Counted from the first letter of the stretch, positions 34,279 through 43,220 are shown. The stretch: 64,000 bases of DNA from Thermoleophilaceae bacterium (GCA_030447875.1 JAUJOA010000002.1:124001-188000); one strand, 5' to 3'. Notes: generated by a model not told the origin, from the letters alone. Numbers and translations are program-made.

Positions 34279-35103
34279 TCATCGAGCCCTTCGGCGCGCC
34301 GGGGCTCCGCGCTCCGCGCGCAGATCGCGCTCCGCGGGCCGTGCTTCGGGGTCCGTGATCGCCGCGAACTCGCCGGTGTCGAGCTTCCTGCCGAGGAAGT
34401 CCTCGGCGCCGCCCTCGAAGTCCTGGACCGCCGCCTCCAGGTCGTGGAGCTGTCCGATGTCCATCCAGTAGCCGTCGTGATCGTAGGCGGCCACCGTCTC
34501 GCCCTCGGCGATCAGCCGCTCGATCAGCTCGGGAAGATCCATCCGGCGCCCGGGCTCCACGAACCGCTGGACGCGGGGCTCCACGGCGTAGATCCCCATG
34601 CTCACTGGCCACGAGTAGCGCGGCTTCTCGTCGATCCGCTCGATGCGGCGCGCGGCCCCGAGGTCCTCACCGAGCTTGAGCACGCCGTAGTTGATGTCGA
34701 TCTCCTGGCACTTCGTGGCGATCGTCGCGGCGGCGCCGGAGGCGCGGTGGGCGGCGATCAGGTCGCGGTAGAGCGGCGTGGTGAGCACGTCGCCGTTCAT
34801 CATGATGAACGTCTCCTCGAGCTCGGGCATCAGCGCGAGCGCCCCGACGGTGCCGAGCTGCTCCTTCTCGCGCATGTAAGTGATCTCGACCCCGTACGCG
34901 CCGCCGTCGCCGAAGTAGGTCTCGATCAGGCTCGACAGGTACCCCGTGGCCATCACGACCTCCGTGATTCCGGTGTCGCGCAGCTGGCCCACGATGATCT
35001 CGAGCACGGGCCGATCGCCGACCGGGAGCAGCGGCTTGGGTAGGACGCGCGTATAGGGAACGAGACGAGAACCCTCGCCGCCGGCGAAGACAACAGCCTT
35101 CAT
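34279..35103 (-). CDS. Sugar-1-phosphate nucleotidyltransferase
   Basis: 274 residues from ATG 35103. It opens MKAVVFAGGEGSRLVPYT, the G-x-G-x-R activation loop of RmlA/GalU/ManC-type enzymes, followed by KPLLPVGDRPVLE. The metal site is MMNGDVLTT, and FGDGGAYGVEITYMREKEQLG and DEKPRYSWPVSMGIYAVEP fit the same fold. YWMDIGQLHDLEAA is typical of mannose-1-phosphate guanylyltransferase-like members. The last 25 residues are Arg/Ala-rich. It activates a hexose-1-phosphate with a nucleotide; the base and sugar cannot be read from sequence. It is divergent from the dehydratase and aminotransferase pair that would consume such a donor, and it is followed at four bases by the initiating transferase. 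Confidence 0.9.
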   Translation of the reverse strand: MKAVVFAGGEGSRLVPYTRVLPKPLLPVGDRPVLEIIVGQLRDTGITEVVMATGYLSSLIETYFGDGGAYGVEITYMREKEQLGTVGALALMPELEETFIMMNGDVLTTPLYRDLIAAHRASGAAATIATKCQEIDINYGVLKLGEDLGAARRIERIDEKPRYSWPVSMGIYAVEPRVQRFVEPGRRMDLPELIERLIAEGETVAAYDHDGYWMDIGQLHDLEAAVQDFEGGAEDFLGRKLDTGEFAAITDPEARPAERDLRAERGAPARRRAR

Positions 35104-35174
35104 CGCGACGCCGCCCGTCGTGTCTCAGCGTCACGACGTGACATCCGGGACAACGTAACAGGAGACCCCGCCCG

Positions 35175-35180
35175 TAAAAT
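35175..35180 (+). promoter_or_regulatory. Putative -10 box of the dehydratase gene
   Basis: TAAAAT lies six bases before ATG 35187. It is the most AT-rich spot in the 83-base divergent region between the nucleotidyltransferase and dehydratase genes, and the spacing suggests a leaderless transcript. Confidence 0.5.
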
Positions 35181-35186
35181 GCCCCG

Positions 35187-36176
35187 ATGAGCTCCTACTG
35201 GGCCGGGAAGCCCGTGCTGGTGACCGGCGCCGGAGGGTTCATCGGCAGCCACCTCGTCGATCGGCTCGTGGCGGAGGGTGCCAACGTTCGCGCCTTCCTC
35301 CGCTACAACTCGCGCGGCGACGTGGGCGCCCTCGGGTGGGAGAGCGACCTCTCGGAGGTCGACGTCCGCCACGGCGATCTGCGCGACGCGGCCACGATGG
35401 AGACGGTCACGGCCGGGTGCCACACGGTGCTTCACCTCGGCGCCTCGGTAGCGATCCCCTACTCGTACATGGCGCCCCGCGACGTGGTCGAGACGAACAT
35501 GATCGGGACGCTCAACGTGCTGTCGGCGGCCGGCCGCCAGGACGTGGAGCGCGTGGTCTGCATGTCCACCAGCGAGGTCTACGGCACGCCGGCGGGAGAG
35601 GCCATCGTCGAGGGCGACCGCCTCAACGCCCAATCCCCCTACGCGGCCTCGAAGGTCGGGGCCGACATGCTCGCGCTCTCCTTCCATCGCTCCTATGCCA
35701 TTCCCGTCGGGGTCCTCAGACCCTTCAACACCTACGGTCCGCGGCAGTCCGCCCGCGCGGTCATCCCCACCGTGCTCGCCCAGGGCATCGCGGGCGGCAC
35801 GCTCGAGCTGGGGTCGCTGCACCCGGTCCGCGACTTCCTGTTCGTCGAGGACACGGTGGCGGGCCTCCTGGCGTTCGCCGAGTGGGAGGACGCCCCCGGG
35901 AACCTCGTCCACATCGGCACGGGGGACGCCGTGAGCGTCGAGGAGCTGGTGCGCCTCGCCGGGGACGTGCTCGGGCACGAGCTCGACGTGCGGCTCGACG
36001 AGCAGCGCGTGCGCCCCGATCTCAGCGAGGTTCAGCGACTGATCTGCGATCCGAGCGCCGCGCGCGAGCGGCTCGGCTGGCGCTCGGAGGTGTCGCTGCG
36101 CGACGGGCTGGCGCGTACAGCCACCTGGATCGAGCAGAACCTGGCGCGCTACCGGCCGGACGTGTACGCCGTATGA
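35187..36176 (+). CDS. NAD-dependent sugar-nucleotide 4,6-dehydratase, LegB-like
   Basis: 329 residues, an extended short-chain dehydrogenase. The NAD loop is VTGAGGFIGSH (12-22), the active-site region is STSEVYGT (127-134), and YAASK (152-156) supplies the catalytic Tyr and Lys. The stretches IPYSYMAPRDVVETN and LRPFNTYGPRQSARAVIPT are nearly as in LegB, the GDP-GlcNAc 4,6-dehydratase of legionaminate synthesis, and in the related pseudaminate-type and amino-sugar dehydratases. The product would be a 4-keto-6-deoxy sugar nucleotide. The stop overlaps the start of the aminotransferase gene (ATGA), which would act next. No later sialate-type synthase genes are in the window, so an amino-deoxy sugar is a safer reading than legionaminic acid. 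Confidence 0.9.
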   Translation: MSSYWAGKPVLVTGAGGFIGSHLVDRLVAEGANVRAFLRYNSRGDVGALGWESDLSEVDVRHGDLRDAATMETVTAGCHTVLHLGASVAIPYSYMAPRDVVETNMIGTLNVLSAAGRQDVERVVCMSTSEVYGTPAGEAIVEGDRLNAQSPYAASKVGADMLALSFHRSYAIPVGVLRPFNTYGPRQSARAVIPTVLAQGIAGGTLELGSLHPVRDFLFVEDTVAGLLAFAEWEDAPGNLVHIGTGDAVSVEELVRLAGDVLGHELDVRLDEQRVRPDLSEVQRLICDPSAARERLGWRSEVSLRDGLARTATWIEQNLARYRPDVYAV

Positions 36177-37372
36177 GCTCCGAGGTCGAGACGGCGTGGA
36201 GGGTGCCGCTCTCCGACGTCCGGCTGCCCGCCGAGGCGATCGCCGCCGCGCGTGAGGTGCTCGAGGGCGGCTGGCTCTCGAGTGGCCCGCGCGTGGCCGG
36301 CTTCGAGGAGGAGGTGGCGGCCTACGTCGGGACCGAGCACGCGGTGGCTTGCTCGAGCGGCACGGCGGCACTGGAGCTCGCCTACGCGGCGCTCGACGTC
36401 CGTCCCGGGGACGAGATCGTGATGCCCTCGCTCACGTTCGTGGCCGGCGCCAACGCCGCCCGCCTGCGCGGCGCCGAGCCGGTCTTCGCCGACGTGATCG
36501 GGGCCGACGACCTGACGATCGATCCTGAGTCGCTCGAGCGCTGCATCACGGCGCGTACCAAGGCCGTCGTGATCATGCACTACGGCGGATACGCCTGCCG
36601 CCCTCAGGCGGTCGCGGTCGCGCGCGAGAACGGCGTGGCGCTGATCGAGGACGCCGCCCATGCCCTCGGGGCGGGCGGGGAGCTCGGCAACTGCGGCACG
36701 TGGGCCGACGCCGCCTGCTTCAGCTTCTTCGCCAACAAGAACCTTCCGCTCGGCGAGGGGGGCATGCTGACGACAAACGACCCGACGGTGGCCGAGGCCG
36801 CCCGCCGGCTGCGCTCGCACGGGATGACGAGCGCCACCTGGGAGCGCCACACGGGCTCGGCCACGTCCTACGACGTGCCGCGCTCCGGCTTCAACATGCG
36901 GCTCGACGAGGTGCGCGCGGCGATGGGCACCGTGACGCTCCCCCAGCTCGACGCGGCCAACGCCCGCCGCGGCGAGCACGCCGCCCGCTATCGCGCGCTG
37001 CTCGACGCTGTCGACGGCGTTGCCACGCCGTTCGCCTCGCGTCCGGAGGCCGAGCGTCCGGCGCACCACCTCGCGCCCGCGGTGCTCGACCCCGGCGTCG
37101 ATCGCGCGCGCGTCATGGAGGCGCTGCGCGCGTGGGGAATCCAGACGAGCGTGCACTACCCGCCCACCCACCGGCTCTCGGCGCACCGCGCCTGCCGCGC
37201 TGACGTTGCCGAGACCGAGGCGCTGGCCGAGCGGCTTCTGACGCTGCCGCTCTACCCGCACCTCGAGCCGGGCCGCGTTGAACAGGTCGTGGACGCCCTT
37301 CAGGCGGCGCTCGGCGGTCAAGACGATCGACGCGGACGAGGTGCATCGTCAGGCACTCGCCTGTTCGATTAG
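36173..37372 (+). CDS. DegT/DnrJ/EryC1 sugar aminotransferase, LegC-like
   Basis: 399 residues from ATG 36173, coupled to the dehydratase gene by ATGA. PLP-enzyme features are the SSGTAALELA phosphate-binding loop (61-70), MPSLTFVAGANAA, and LIEDAAHALGA with the ring-stacking aspartate and histidine. The catalytic lysine lies in FFANKNLPLGEGGML (K189). It would transfer an amino group to the 4-keto sugar made by its partner, giving a 4-amino-4,6-dideoxy sugar. After the normal end of the fold (PLYPHLEPGRVEQVVDAL) come about 25 extra polar residues. No acetyltransferase gene is seen next to it. The 110 bases that follow hold no gene. Confidence 0.92.
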   Translation: MSSEVETAWRVPLSDVRLPAEAIAAAREVLEGGWLSSGPRVAGFEEEVAAYVGTEHAVACSSGTAALELAYAALDVRPGDEIVMPSLTFVAGANAARLRGAEPVFADVIGADDLTIDPESLERCITARTKAVVIMHYGGYACRPQAVAVARENGVALIEDAAHALGAGGELGNCGTWADAACFSFFANKNLPLGEGGMLTTNDPTVAEAARRLRSHGMTSATWERHTGSATSYDVPRSGFNMRLDEVRAAMGTVTLPQLDAANARRGEHAARYRALLDAVDGVATPFASRPEAERPAHHLAPAVLDPGVDRARVMEALRAWGIQTSVHYPPTHRLSAHRACRADVAETEALAERLLTLPLYPHLEPGRVEQVVDALQAALGGQDDRRGRGASSGTRLFD

Positions 37373-37482
37373 GCAGGTCCAGGCTCACGGCGGACATCCT
37401 CGCCCCGGCTATCCTTCGGCCGCTGATGGCGGTCCTCCGACACGAGTCAAGCGCCGTCGGCCGCCGGCTCGACGCCTGAGCG

Positions 37483-38805
37483 ATGAACAGCGATCCGGCA
37501 AGGGCGCTCCCGGGGCGCTGGGGGCTCCACCGCGCTCCGGCCCTCCCGGCGTGGCGCCCGGCGCTCGCGGGGGCGGCATTGGCGGGTTTGCTGGCGGCCG
37601 GGCTCGCCATAGCGGCCGGCGCGGCGGCCGGACCCTCGTTCCTCGTCCTGTTCGGGCGCGAGAAGCTCTTTGCCGATTGGCTGGCCGGTCCGCTCGCCGG
37701 GCTTGCCCCCGGGCTCTCCAAGGCCGACTTCAGCGCCCTCGTCCTCGCGATGTGCGCCGGCTACGCGACCGTCCTGGCGCTGGCGCGGGCGATTCGCCCA
37801 CGGCTGGCGATCGGCGCGATCGTCGCGCTCCACCTGATCTTCCTGGTCGCACCCCCGCTCCTCACCACGGACCCGTTCTTCTACATCACCACTGCGCGCA
37901 TCGGAACGGTCTACGACCTCAACCCGTACGCCGATGGCGCCAGGTCGATCCCCGACGATGTCGTCAACCCTTTTATCCGGCACAAGGACCCGAGCCCCTA
38001 CGGGCCGCTCTTCACGGTCATCTCCTACCCGCTCGCCGCGATCAACTTCCATGCGGCCATGTGGCTGATCAAGCTCGGTGCCGCCCTCGCGAGCCTCGGC
38101 TGCGTCGCCCTGGTGTGGCGCGGCGCGCGGCTGCGCGGTCGAGACCCCGTCTTCTCCGCGATGTTCGTCGGTCTCAACCCCGTGCTGCTCGTCTGGGCGG
38201 TGGGGGGAGGGCACAACGACCTGCTTCTCACCCTTCTCGTGCTCGTTGGCGTGGAGCGGATTCTCGCCGGCCGCGACGGCTCCGGCGGGGCAGCCCTGGC
38301 CGGCGCCTTCGCCGTGAAGGCGCCGAGCGCTCTCATCCTTCCCTTTGCCCTGCTCGGCGCCCGGCAGGGCCGCAGGCTGCTAGCCGCGACGGCGGGCGCC
38401 GGCGCGGGCTTGCTCGCCGCGGTGACGATCGTGCTCGGTCCGGACGCCCTCCTTCACTACCCGAGCGCGGTCGCGAACCAGTCGGGCTACGTCTCGCGCC
38501 GGAGCGTCCCCACCTACGCCGGACAGCTGGCGGGGCTGGGCGGAGCCACCGGCGGCATACGCCTGATCGCCTCGGTCGCGCTGCTCGCGGTGGTCGTCGC
38601 TCTCCTCGTCCGGACATGGCGCGGCGCGGATTGGATCAGCTCGGCCGGCTGGGCGACGCTCGCCCTCCTGGTGACGTTGACGTGGCTGGTGCCCTGGTAC
38701 ATCGTCTGGATCCTGCCGCTCGCAGCGCTCGCGCTTAGCCATCGGCTCAAGCTAGCGGCGCTCGCCATGACCGCCTTCATGGTGATCACGCTGCTCTTCG
38801 ACTAG
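37483..38805 (+). CDS. GT-C-type membrane mannosyltransferase-like protein
   Basis: 440 residues with about ten to eleven membrane spans. The first external loop has LTTDPFFYITTARIG (D130), the acidic site used by polyprenol-phosphate-sugar-dependent GT-C enzymes, followed by NPYADGARSIPDD and KDPSPYGPLFTVISYPLA. This pattern is that of the MptB/GT87 alpha-mannosyltransferases of actinobacteria. It would add mannose or a related sugar from a polyprenyl-phosphate donor outside the membrane; the DPM1-like gene at 58159 could make such a donor. ATG 37483 gives a short basic N-terminus before the first span. The 3' end overlaps the convergent asparagine-synthetase-like gene by 20 bases. Confidence 0.85.
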   Translation: MNSDPARALPGRWGLHRAPALPAWRPALAGAALAGLLAAGLAIAAGAAAGPSFLVLFGREKLFADWLAGPLAGLAPGLSKADFSALVLAMCAGYATVLALARAIRPRLAIGAIVALHLIFLVAPPLLTTDPFFYITTARIGTVYDLNPYADGARSIPDDVVNPFIRHKDPSPYGPLFTVISYPLAAINFHAAMWLIKLGAALASLGCVALVWRGARLRGRDPVFSAMFVGLNPVLLVWAVGGGHNDLLLTLLVLVGVERILAGRDGSGGAALAGAFAVKAPSALILPFALLGARQGRRLLAATAGAGAGLLAAVTIVLGPDALLHYPSAVANQSGYVSRRSVPTYAGQLAGLGGATGGIRLIASVALLAVVVALLVRTWRGADWISSAGWATLALLVTLTWLVPWYIVWILPLAALALSHRLKLAALAMTAFMVITLLFD

Positions 38806-40375
38806 CCGTCCTCTCGAAGGACGCCTCTCGAAGCTCCGCCATCGGATAGGCGTCCTGCGACCGGTCCATCGCCCACAGGAAGACGTACGCCCGCAGGTAC
38901 CGGGCTCCCCTGTACAGGCTCCTGACCTTGCGGTCGAGTCGCTTGTGGGCGCGGCTTCCCCCGAAGCGGGGGATGCCTCTGGCTTCCCGGGAGGCGGTCC
39001 TCAAGAGCCGGATGCCGCTCCACATCGCGCGGTCCACGGCCGGACTGGCCACGAGCGGCACCCGACGCTCGCCGAGCGAGCGGCGATGCCGGCGAAGCCA
39101 CGCCATGTAGTCGCTCATCGAGGCAGGCGTCAGGAACTCGCGGGCCTCGAACAGCGCCGTGCCCACGCCGGCCCGCTTGCGCATCCCGAACGCCTTCCGC
39201 GGCACGCCGGCCTCCTCCACGATCCGCCGGGCGATGGGGCGCTGGTAGGTCTTGCCGATGACCCAGGGGCGCATCTCGTCCGACCTGCTGATCGCCACGA
39301 CGTCGCCGAGCTGACGCCCGGTCCAGTACGCGGGCGGGCAGTGTATGAACCCGGCTCTGAGACGGTACTCCGTGAACGTCAGCCCCGACGGCGTGAGGCG
39401 GCGCATGTCCGGGGTCAGGTCCTCGGTCTCGAGGCCCCAGACGCTGTCGCCGTAGAACCCGGTCACGAGAACGCGACCCATGAGGTGCGCCTCGGCTCCC
39501 TTGTAGGGGATCAACGCGCGCTTCGGCGAGCCGGCGAAGAAGGGGGCCTCCGGAGGCGGACGCCGATCGTCGATCGCCTCCGGCATCGACCGCCACGCAT
39601 CGATCGGGATCACCAGGGGGCGGATTCCGAGCGCGCGGGCGATCGGCTCCCCGCTGTCGGGCTCGCCGGTGCCGGTGACCGAGAAGCACAGCGCCTCGTC
39701 GCATCCCGTCTCGGCGGCGAGCACCGTGACGGTGGCCGCGTCGTATCCCGACGACAGCGTGCCGAGCATGCTGAGCGGGTGGCGCCGGGCACCGTCACGC
39801 ATGTTCTCGGCGATGGCTCCGAACGTGTCGCGCAGATAGTCGCGGTAGCGATCAAAATCGGACAGGTCGACCTCCTGCCGAGGCTTGTCCCTGATCGCCA
39901 GCTCGTCGCCGTTCCAGACCAGGTTCTGGAAGTAGGTCAATCTGACGCGTCCGGCGGACGTGGGAATGAAGCGGCGGTAGCGGTCGACCCCCCGACCGAT
40001 GCTGAGGATGTCGCGCTGGTAGCGCTGATAGCCGCGGACGAGGTGCGCGTCCAGCGCGCTCAGGAGGCACGGGAGAGAGTTCGAGACAAGCGAGCCGTCC
40101 GGTCCGTCGTGGGAGTGCAGCCGGTCGACCGTCGAGGTGGAGCTCACGAGCGTCACCTCCCCGCCGGACGCCCTCACTCCGCTGCCGGCGACAACCGCCG
40201 CTCGGTCGAGATCGCCCTGCTCAAAGTCACCGTCCCACACCGCCTCGCATGCGAAGCCGTCGCCGATCTCCACCCGCGGGCCGTGGAAGACGACGACGCG
40301 CTCGCCGTCCTTCGAGCATCTCGCGAGCCATGCCAGCGGCGGCCAGTTAGCTGCCAGTCGCGCTTCGAGCCGCAT
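38786..40375 (-). CDS. Asparagine-synthetase-like ATPase without glutaminase cysteine (A)
   Basis: 529 residues from ATG 40375; GTG 40387 is possible. The centre has the PP-loop LGTLSSGYDAATVTVLA (204-220), the adenylating site of asparagine synthetase B-type enzymes. The N-terminal 190 residues resemble the AsnB amidotransferase half (VVVFHGPRVEIGDGF, SNSLPCLLSALDA), but there is no cysteine at position 2, so it should not release ammonia from glutamine. The C-terminal end is basic with aromatic clusters. Homologues use ATP to form amides on varied acceptors. Divergent and opposite to a second such gene at 40451 and next to two sulfotransferases, it may amidate a uronic or amino sugar. The acceptor is unknown. 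Confidence 0.75.
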   Translation of the reverse strand: MRLEARLAANWPPLAWLARCSKDGERVVVFHGPRVEIGDGFACEAVWDGDFEQGDLDRAAVVAGSGVRASGGEVTLVSSTSTVDRLHSHDGPDGSLVSNSLPCLLSALDAHLVRGYQRYQRDILSIGRGVDRYRRFIPTSAGRVRLTYFQNLVWNGDELAIRDKPRQEVDLSDFDRYRDYLRDTFGAIAENMRDGARRHPLSMLGTLSSGYDAATVTVLAAETGCDEALCFSVTGTGEPDSGEPIARALGIRPLVIPIDAWRSMPEAIDDRRPPPEAPFFAGSPKRALIPYKGAEAHLMGRVLVTGFYGDSVWGLETEDLTPDMRRLTPSGLTFTEYRLRAGFIHCPPAYWTGRQLGDVVAISRSDEMRPWVIGKTYQRPIARRIVEEAGVPRKAFGMRKRAGVGTALFEAREFLTPASMSDYMAWLRRHRRSLGERRVPLVASPAVDRAMWSGIRLLRTASREARGIPRFGGSRAHKRLDRKVRSLYRGARYLRAYVFLWAMDRSQDAYPMAELREASFERTASRRAA

Positions 40376-40439
40376 GGAGGCGCGCACTCTACAGCGGCGG
40401 GAAGCGCCCGTCCCTCAAGCCGTGGTCGAGCGATCGTGT

Positions 40440-40445
40440 ACAACT
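40440..40445 (+). promoter_or_regulatory. Putative -10 box of the 40451 gene
   Basis: ACAACT, preceded by a T, lies five bases before GTG 40451, the same spacing as TAAACT to the first candidate start of rel and TAGACT before 58159. A TAGAGT on the minus strand (40386-40391) could serve the divergent gene. Confidence 0.35.
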
Positions 40446-40450
40446 GAGCG

Positions 40451-42250
40451 GTGATAGAGACCTGGCTTGCTTACTCGCTGGACGAGGAGCTGCCGGCCGA
40501 GCGGGTCGAGCGCGCCCTGGATCGCGTGGCCGGCCACTATCAGGAGGCGGTGACCTTCCCGCTGATGCGGCGCGGCCGGGCGAGCACGCGCTGGGGCATG
40601 GTGATATGGGCGGGGGCTGAGTCCTCGCGCGAGTGGCCGGCGTGGTCGGAGGCAGGAGAACTGGCGATCGCGACGGCGTACGTGCCGACGGGCTGGGAGC
40701 GCCTCGTCGGGGCTCGTGCGCCCTCCGACGCCGTGACGTCGCTTGGGCGGGCGCTCCAATCCGACCCAGCCCGTGTCGGCGAGCTGAACTCTCCGCTGCT
40801 GGTCGGGATCTGCGACGCCGAGGCCGACCGGCTCACGATCATCAACGACCAGATCGGCGTGGCCCGCCTCTACGAGATGCCCTTCGACGGCGGGTGCGTC
40901 TGGTCAAACCGGTTGGGAGCACTCCCGATCTTCGCCGGGGTGGCTCCGGAGGCCGACCACCGCGGATGGGCGCTGCTCGCCGCGGGCGGCTGGTTCATGA
41001 GCGACAGCACGCCGATCCGGGGGGCCCGAAAGGTGCCCGCCGGGACGGCGATCACGGTCGACCGCTCGGGGGTCGCCCGCCGCCAGACGGAGGCGCTGCA
41101 CGGGCTAGTCGCGCCGCGCGCGCCGCGCCTGGCGGCGGAGGTTGACGCGAGCGCCGAGCAGGCGGCCGCCGTTCTCCGCGCCGTCAGCGAGCTCTGGGGC
41201 GGCCGGCGCCTCGACATCGACCTGAGCGGTGGGCGCGACTCGCGCGTATCGGCGGCGGCGGCCGTCGCTGGGCGAATCGACGCCATCCTCCGCACCACGG
41301 AGGAGCTTCCGGGCGAGACCGAGATCGCGAGGCAGCTTGTCGCCGCCTCACCGCACCCGATGAAGCACGTCGTGCGCAACGCGAAGGAGCTGAAGATCAG
41401 GCAGCCCCTTCGCGAGCGTGCGATGAACAACCACCTGGTCTACGACGGAATCGCCGCGCCTCAAGCCGTTCGCCGCTCCCAACGCGTGCTGAACGACCGC
41501 GCCCCCGCGCCGACCATCGCGGGCTACGGGGGCGGCATCGCGCACGGCGCCCCCTTCTACTCGAGGCAACCGCTGCTCGACAGGATCCGCGAGCAGGGAG
41601 ACACTGGGCCCCTGCGCCGCCTGATGAAGTTCTGCAGGCGAAAGCACGAGGCGGCTCGCGACGAGGTCTACGAGATCGCCCGCTCCGACATGAAGGAGAC
41701 GCTTGCCGCAGGGCGCCGTCACGGGATCGAGGGACCGTCGCTGCTCGACTACTTCCTGCTCGTCGACCGCTTCGCGTTCAAGACGGGGCTCAGTAAGGAC
41801 TCGGCCACGTTCTCGGTCTTCACGACGCCGGCGTTCATCCGAGCCGCCTTCGACCTCACGCCGGAGCAGCGGCTCGAGTCGCTGCTCCACCGCAGGCTCA
41901 TCGGCCGCCTCGTCCCCGAGTGGACCGAGATCCCGTTTCACAGGCGGCAGGCCCCGACTGAGATGCCCAAGATCACAAGGCCCCGCCTCTGGGACACCAT
42001 CGACGGCGAGTCGGTCGACGAGATGCTCGCGGACGACTCGGCCTGGAGCCCGCTCTTCCACCCCGACCGCCTGAGGGCGATGTGGGCAGAGGTCAAGGCT
42101 GGGCAGGGCCACAGCCACCACGAGCAGGTCTTCGAGCGGTTGATCTGGCGGCAGACCTACGAGGACCACCTTGCCCGTCTCGGCCGGCGGGCGACCGAGG
42201 ACCCCGAAAGCGGTGGCTCCGAGGCTCTCTTCGTCACGAGCAGCGGCTGA
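40451..42250 (+). CDS. Asparagine-synthetase-like ATPase without glutaminase cysteine (B)
   Basis: 599 residues from GTG 40451. The PP-loop reads DIDLSGGRDSRVSAAAAV (255-272), close to the canonical SGGxDS. The N-terminal half has the sandwich strands of the AsnB amidotransferase domain (LLVGICDAEADRLTIINDQ, GCVWSNRLGALPIFAG, GARKVPAGTAITVD) but starts MIETWLAY, with no catalytic Cys2. Ammonia or an amine must therefore come from elsewhere. The C-terminal half has YGGGIAHGAPFYSRQ and FVTSSG at the end. With gene A it forms a divergent pair sharing a 75-base promoter region. Lasso-peptide cyclases also belong to this superfamily, but no precursor or protease gene is nearby. Confidence 0.75.
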   Translation: MIETWLAYSLDEELPAERVERALDRVAGHYQEAVTFPLMRRGRASTRWGMVIWAGAESSREWPAWSEAGELAIATAYVPTGWERLVGARAPSDAVTSLGRALQSDPARVGELNSPLLVGICDAEADRLTIINDQIGVARLYEMPFDGGCVWSNRLGALPIFAGVAPEADHRGWALLAAGGWFMSDSTPIRGARKVPAGTAITVDRSGVARRQTEALHGLVAPRAPRLAAEVDASAEQAAAVLRAVSELWGGRRLDIDLSGGRDSRVSAAAAVAGRIDAILRTTEELPGETEIARQLVAASPHPMKHVVRNAKELKIRQPLRERAMNNHLVYDGIAAPQAVRRSQRVLNDRAPAPTIAGYGGGIAHGAPFYSRQPLLDRIREQGDTGPLRRLMKFCRRKHEAARDEVYEIARSDMKETLAAGRRHGIEGPSLLDYFLLVDRFAFKTGLSKDSATFSVFTTPAFIRAAFDLTPEQRLESLLHRRLIGRLVPEWTEIPFHRRQAPTEMPKITRPRLWDTIDGESVDEMLADDSAWSPLFHPDRLRAMWAEVKAGQGHSHHEQVFERLIWRQTYEDHLARLGRRATEDPESGGSEALFVTSSG

Positions 42251-42283
42251 GCGACCGGGCGGCGAAGGCGCTGCGAAGCCGCG

Positions 42284-43180
42284 TCAGCTCGCCGAGCCGG
42301 TCGTGGCCGGCTCGTCGACGCGGGGGACCCAGGAGACGCCTTCGCGCGCGAGCTCTGCGACCAGGCGGTCGTAGTGCCGCGCCACCTCGGTCTGCTCCGG
42401 CTCGCTGAGGTCGGTCCGCCAGCGTCCCAGATGTGCCTGCTCGGCCCTGATCTTCGCGTCGAAGTAGTCGCGCAGCGGCGCCTGGTCCTCCACTCCGAGG
42501 AAGTCGATCAGCCGGCGAAACGAGCGTTCCCGATCTCTGACCACGAGGTCCTCCAGCCGCATGACCAGCACCGTTTCGGGCGGCATGGCGCGCGTCACGG
42601 CGTCGCCGATCCGCAGCCGCCGCTGCCACAGGTCGAGCGAGCGGATCATGTCGTCGCGCCCCCACGACTTGTTGCGAACCGAGGCCGCAGCGTCGCGCCC
42701 GTCGCGCACCATGTGGATGAATCTGGCCCGCGGCAGCATGCGAAGGAGCTGGTCCGCTCCCATGATGTTCTTCCCGCTCACCTCCACCCAGCTGGGCTTG
42801 CCCGCTTGCCTGGCCTCCGGGTCGATCACGGCACGGACCAATCGCCCGCATGCCACGATCGGATCACCGCTGAATCCTCTCTCGAAGTCGCCGATCGCCG
42901 CCTCGAGCGCCTCCTCGGAGAGAATCACCTGCACGCCGCGATGGAGCCGGCTGCCGCGTCGAAAGAAGCGGCCGCGCAGCTCCTCGAGGAACTGGTCGAC
43001 GGTCACGCGGCCGGTCAGGAGGTCGGGGAGCCCCCCGCGGTCGCAGTGGAATCGCGCCTCGACGGGGATGAGGTGATAGTTCGGATGGCTCGCCAGCAAC
43101 CGGCCCATCGCGTGGGTCCCACTGCGCGCCATGCCGCCGACGAAGACCGGGTCGGGAAGAGTGTCCTGGTGTGCGGGCAT
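42284..43180 (-). CDS. Sulfotransferase-family protein
   Basis: 298 residues from ATG 43180, with AGGAG eight bases upstream. PVFVGGMARSGTHAMG (11-26) is the 5'-phosphosulfate loop and FIHMVRDGRDAAASV (154-168) the 3'-phosphate site. WVEVSGKNI and LVMRLEDLVV are further conserved blocks. It is close in layout to the protein at 43221 (matching SGTHAMG, KPxWVEVxGKNI, RFIHM/KFIHM, RDGR), so the two are recent paralogues. It should move sulfate from PAPS to a sugar hydroxyl. No PAPS-making genes (cysD/N/C) lie in the window, so the donor must come from elsewhere in the genome. Confidence 0.9.
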   Translation of the reverse strand: MPAHQDTLPDPVFVGGMARSGTHAMGRLLASHPNYHLIPVEARFHCDRGGLPDLLTGRVTVDQFLEELRGRFFRRGSRLHRGVQVILSEEALEAAIGDFERGFSGDPIVACGRLVRAVIDPEARQAGKPSWVEVSGKNIMGADQLLRMLPRARFIHMVRDGRDAAASVRNKSWGRDDMIRSLDLWQRRLRIGDAVTRAMPPETVLVMRLEDLVVRDRERSFRRLIDFLGVEDQAPLRDYFDAKIRAEQAHLGRWRTDLSEPEQTEVARHYDRLVAELAREGVSWVPRVDEPATTGSAS

Positions 43181-43220
43181 CCCTTGTCTCCTGAGGCTCG
43201 CGACTAGCGGCAGGACGGGC

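Noticed and set aside
37373-37482. Possible small gene in the gap before the GT-C gene
   Set aside because: Short frames exist (for example from the ATG near 37426) but none has a ribosome site or a protein-like composition.
38786-42250. Lasso-peptide biosynthesis cluster
   Set aside because: The asparagine-synthetase-like proteins recall lasso cyclases, but no precursor peptide, RRE protein or transglutaminase-like protease gene is nearby.
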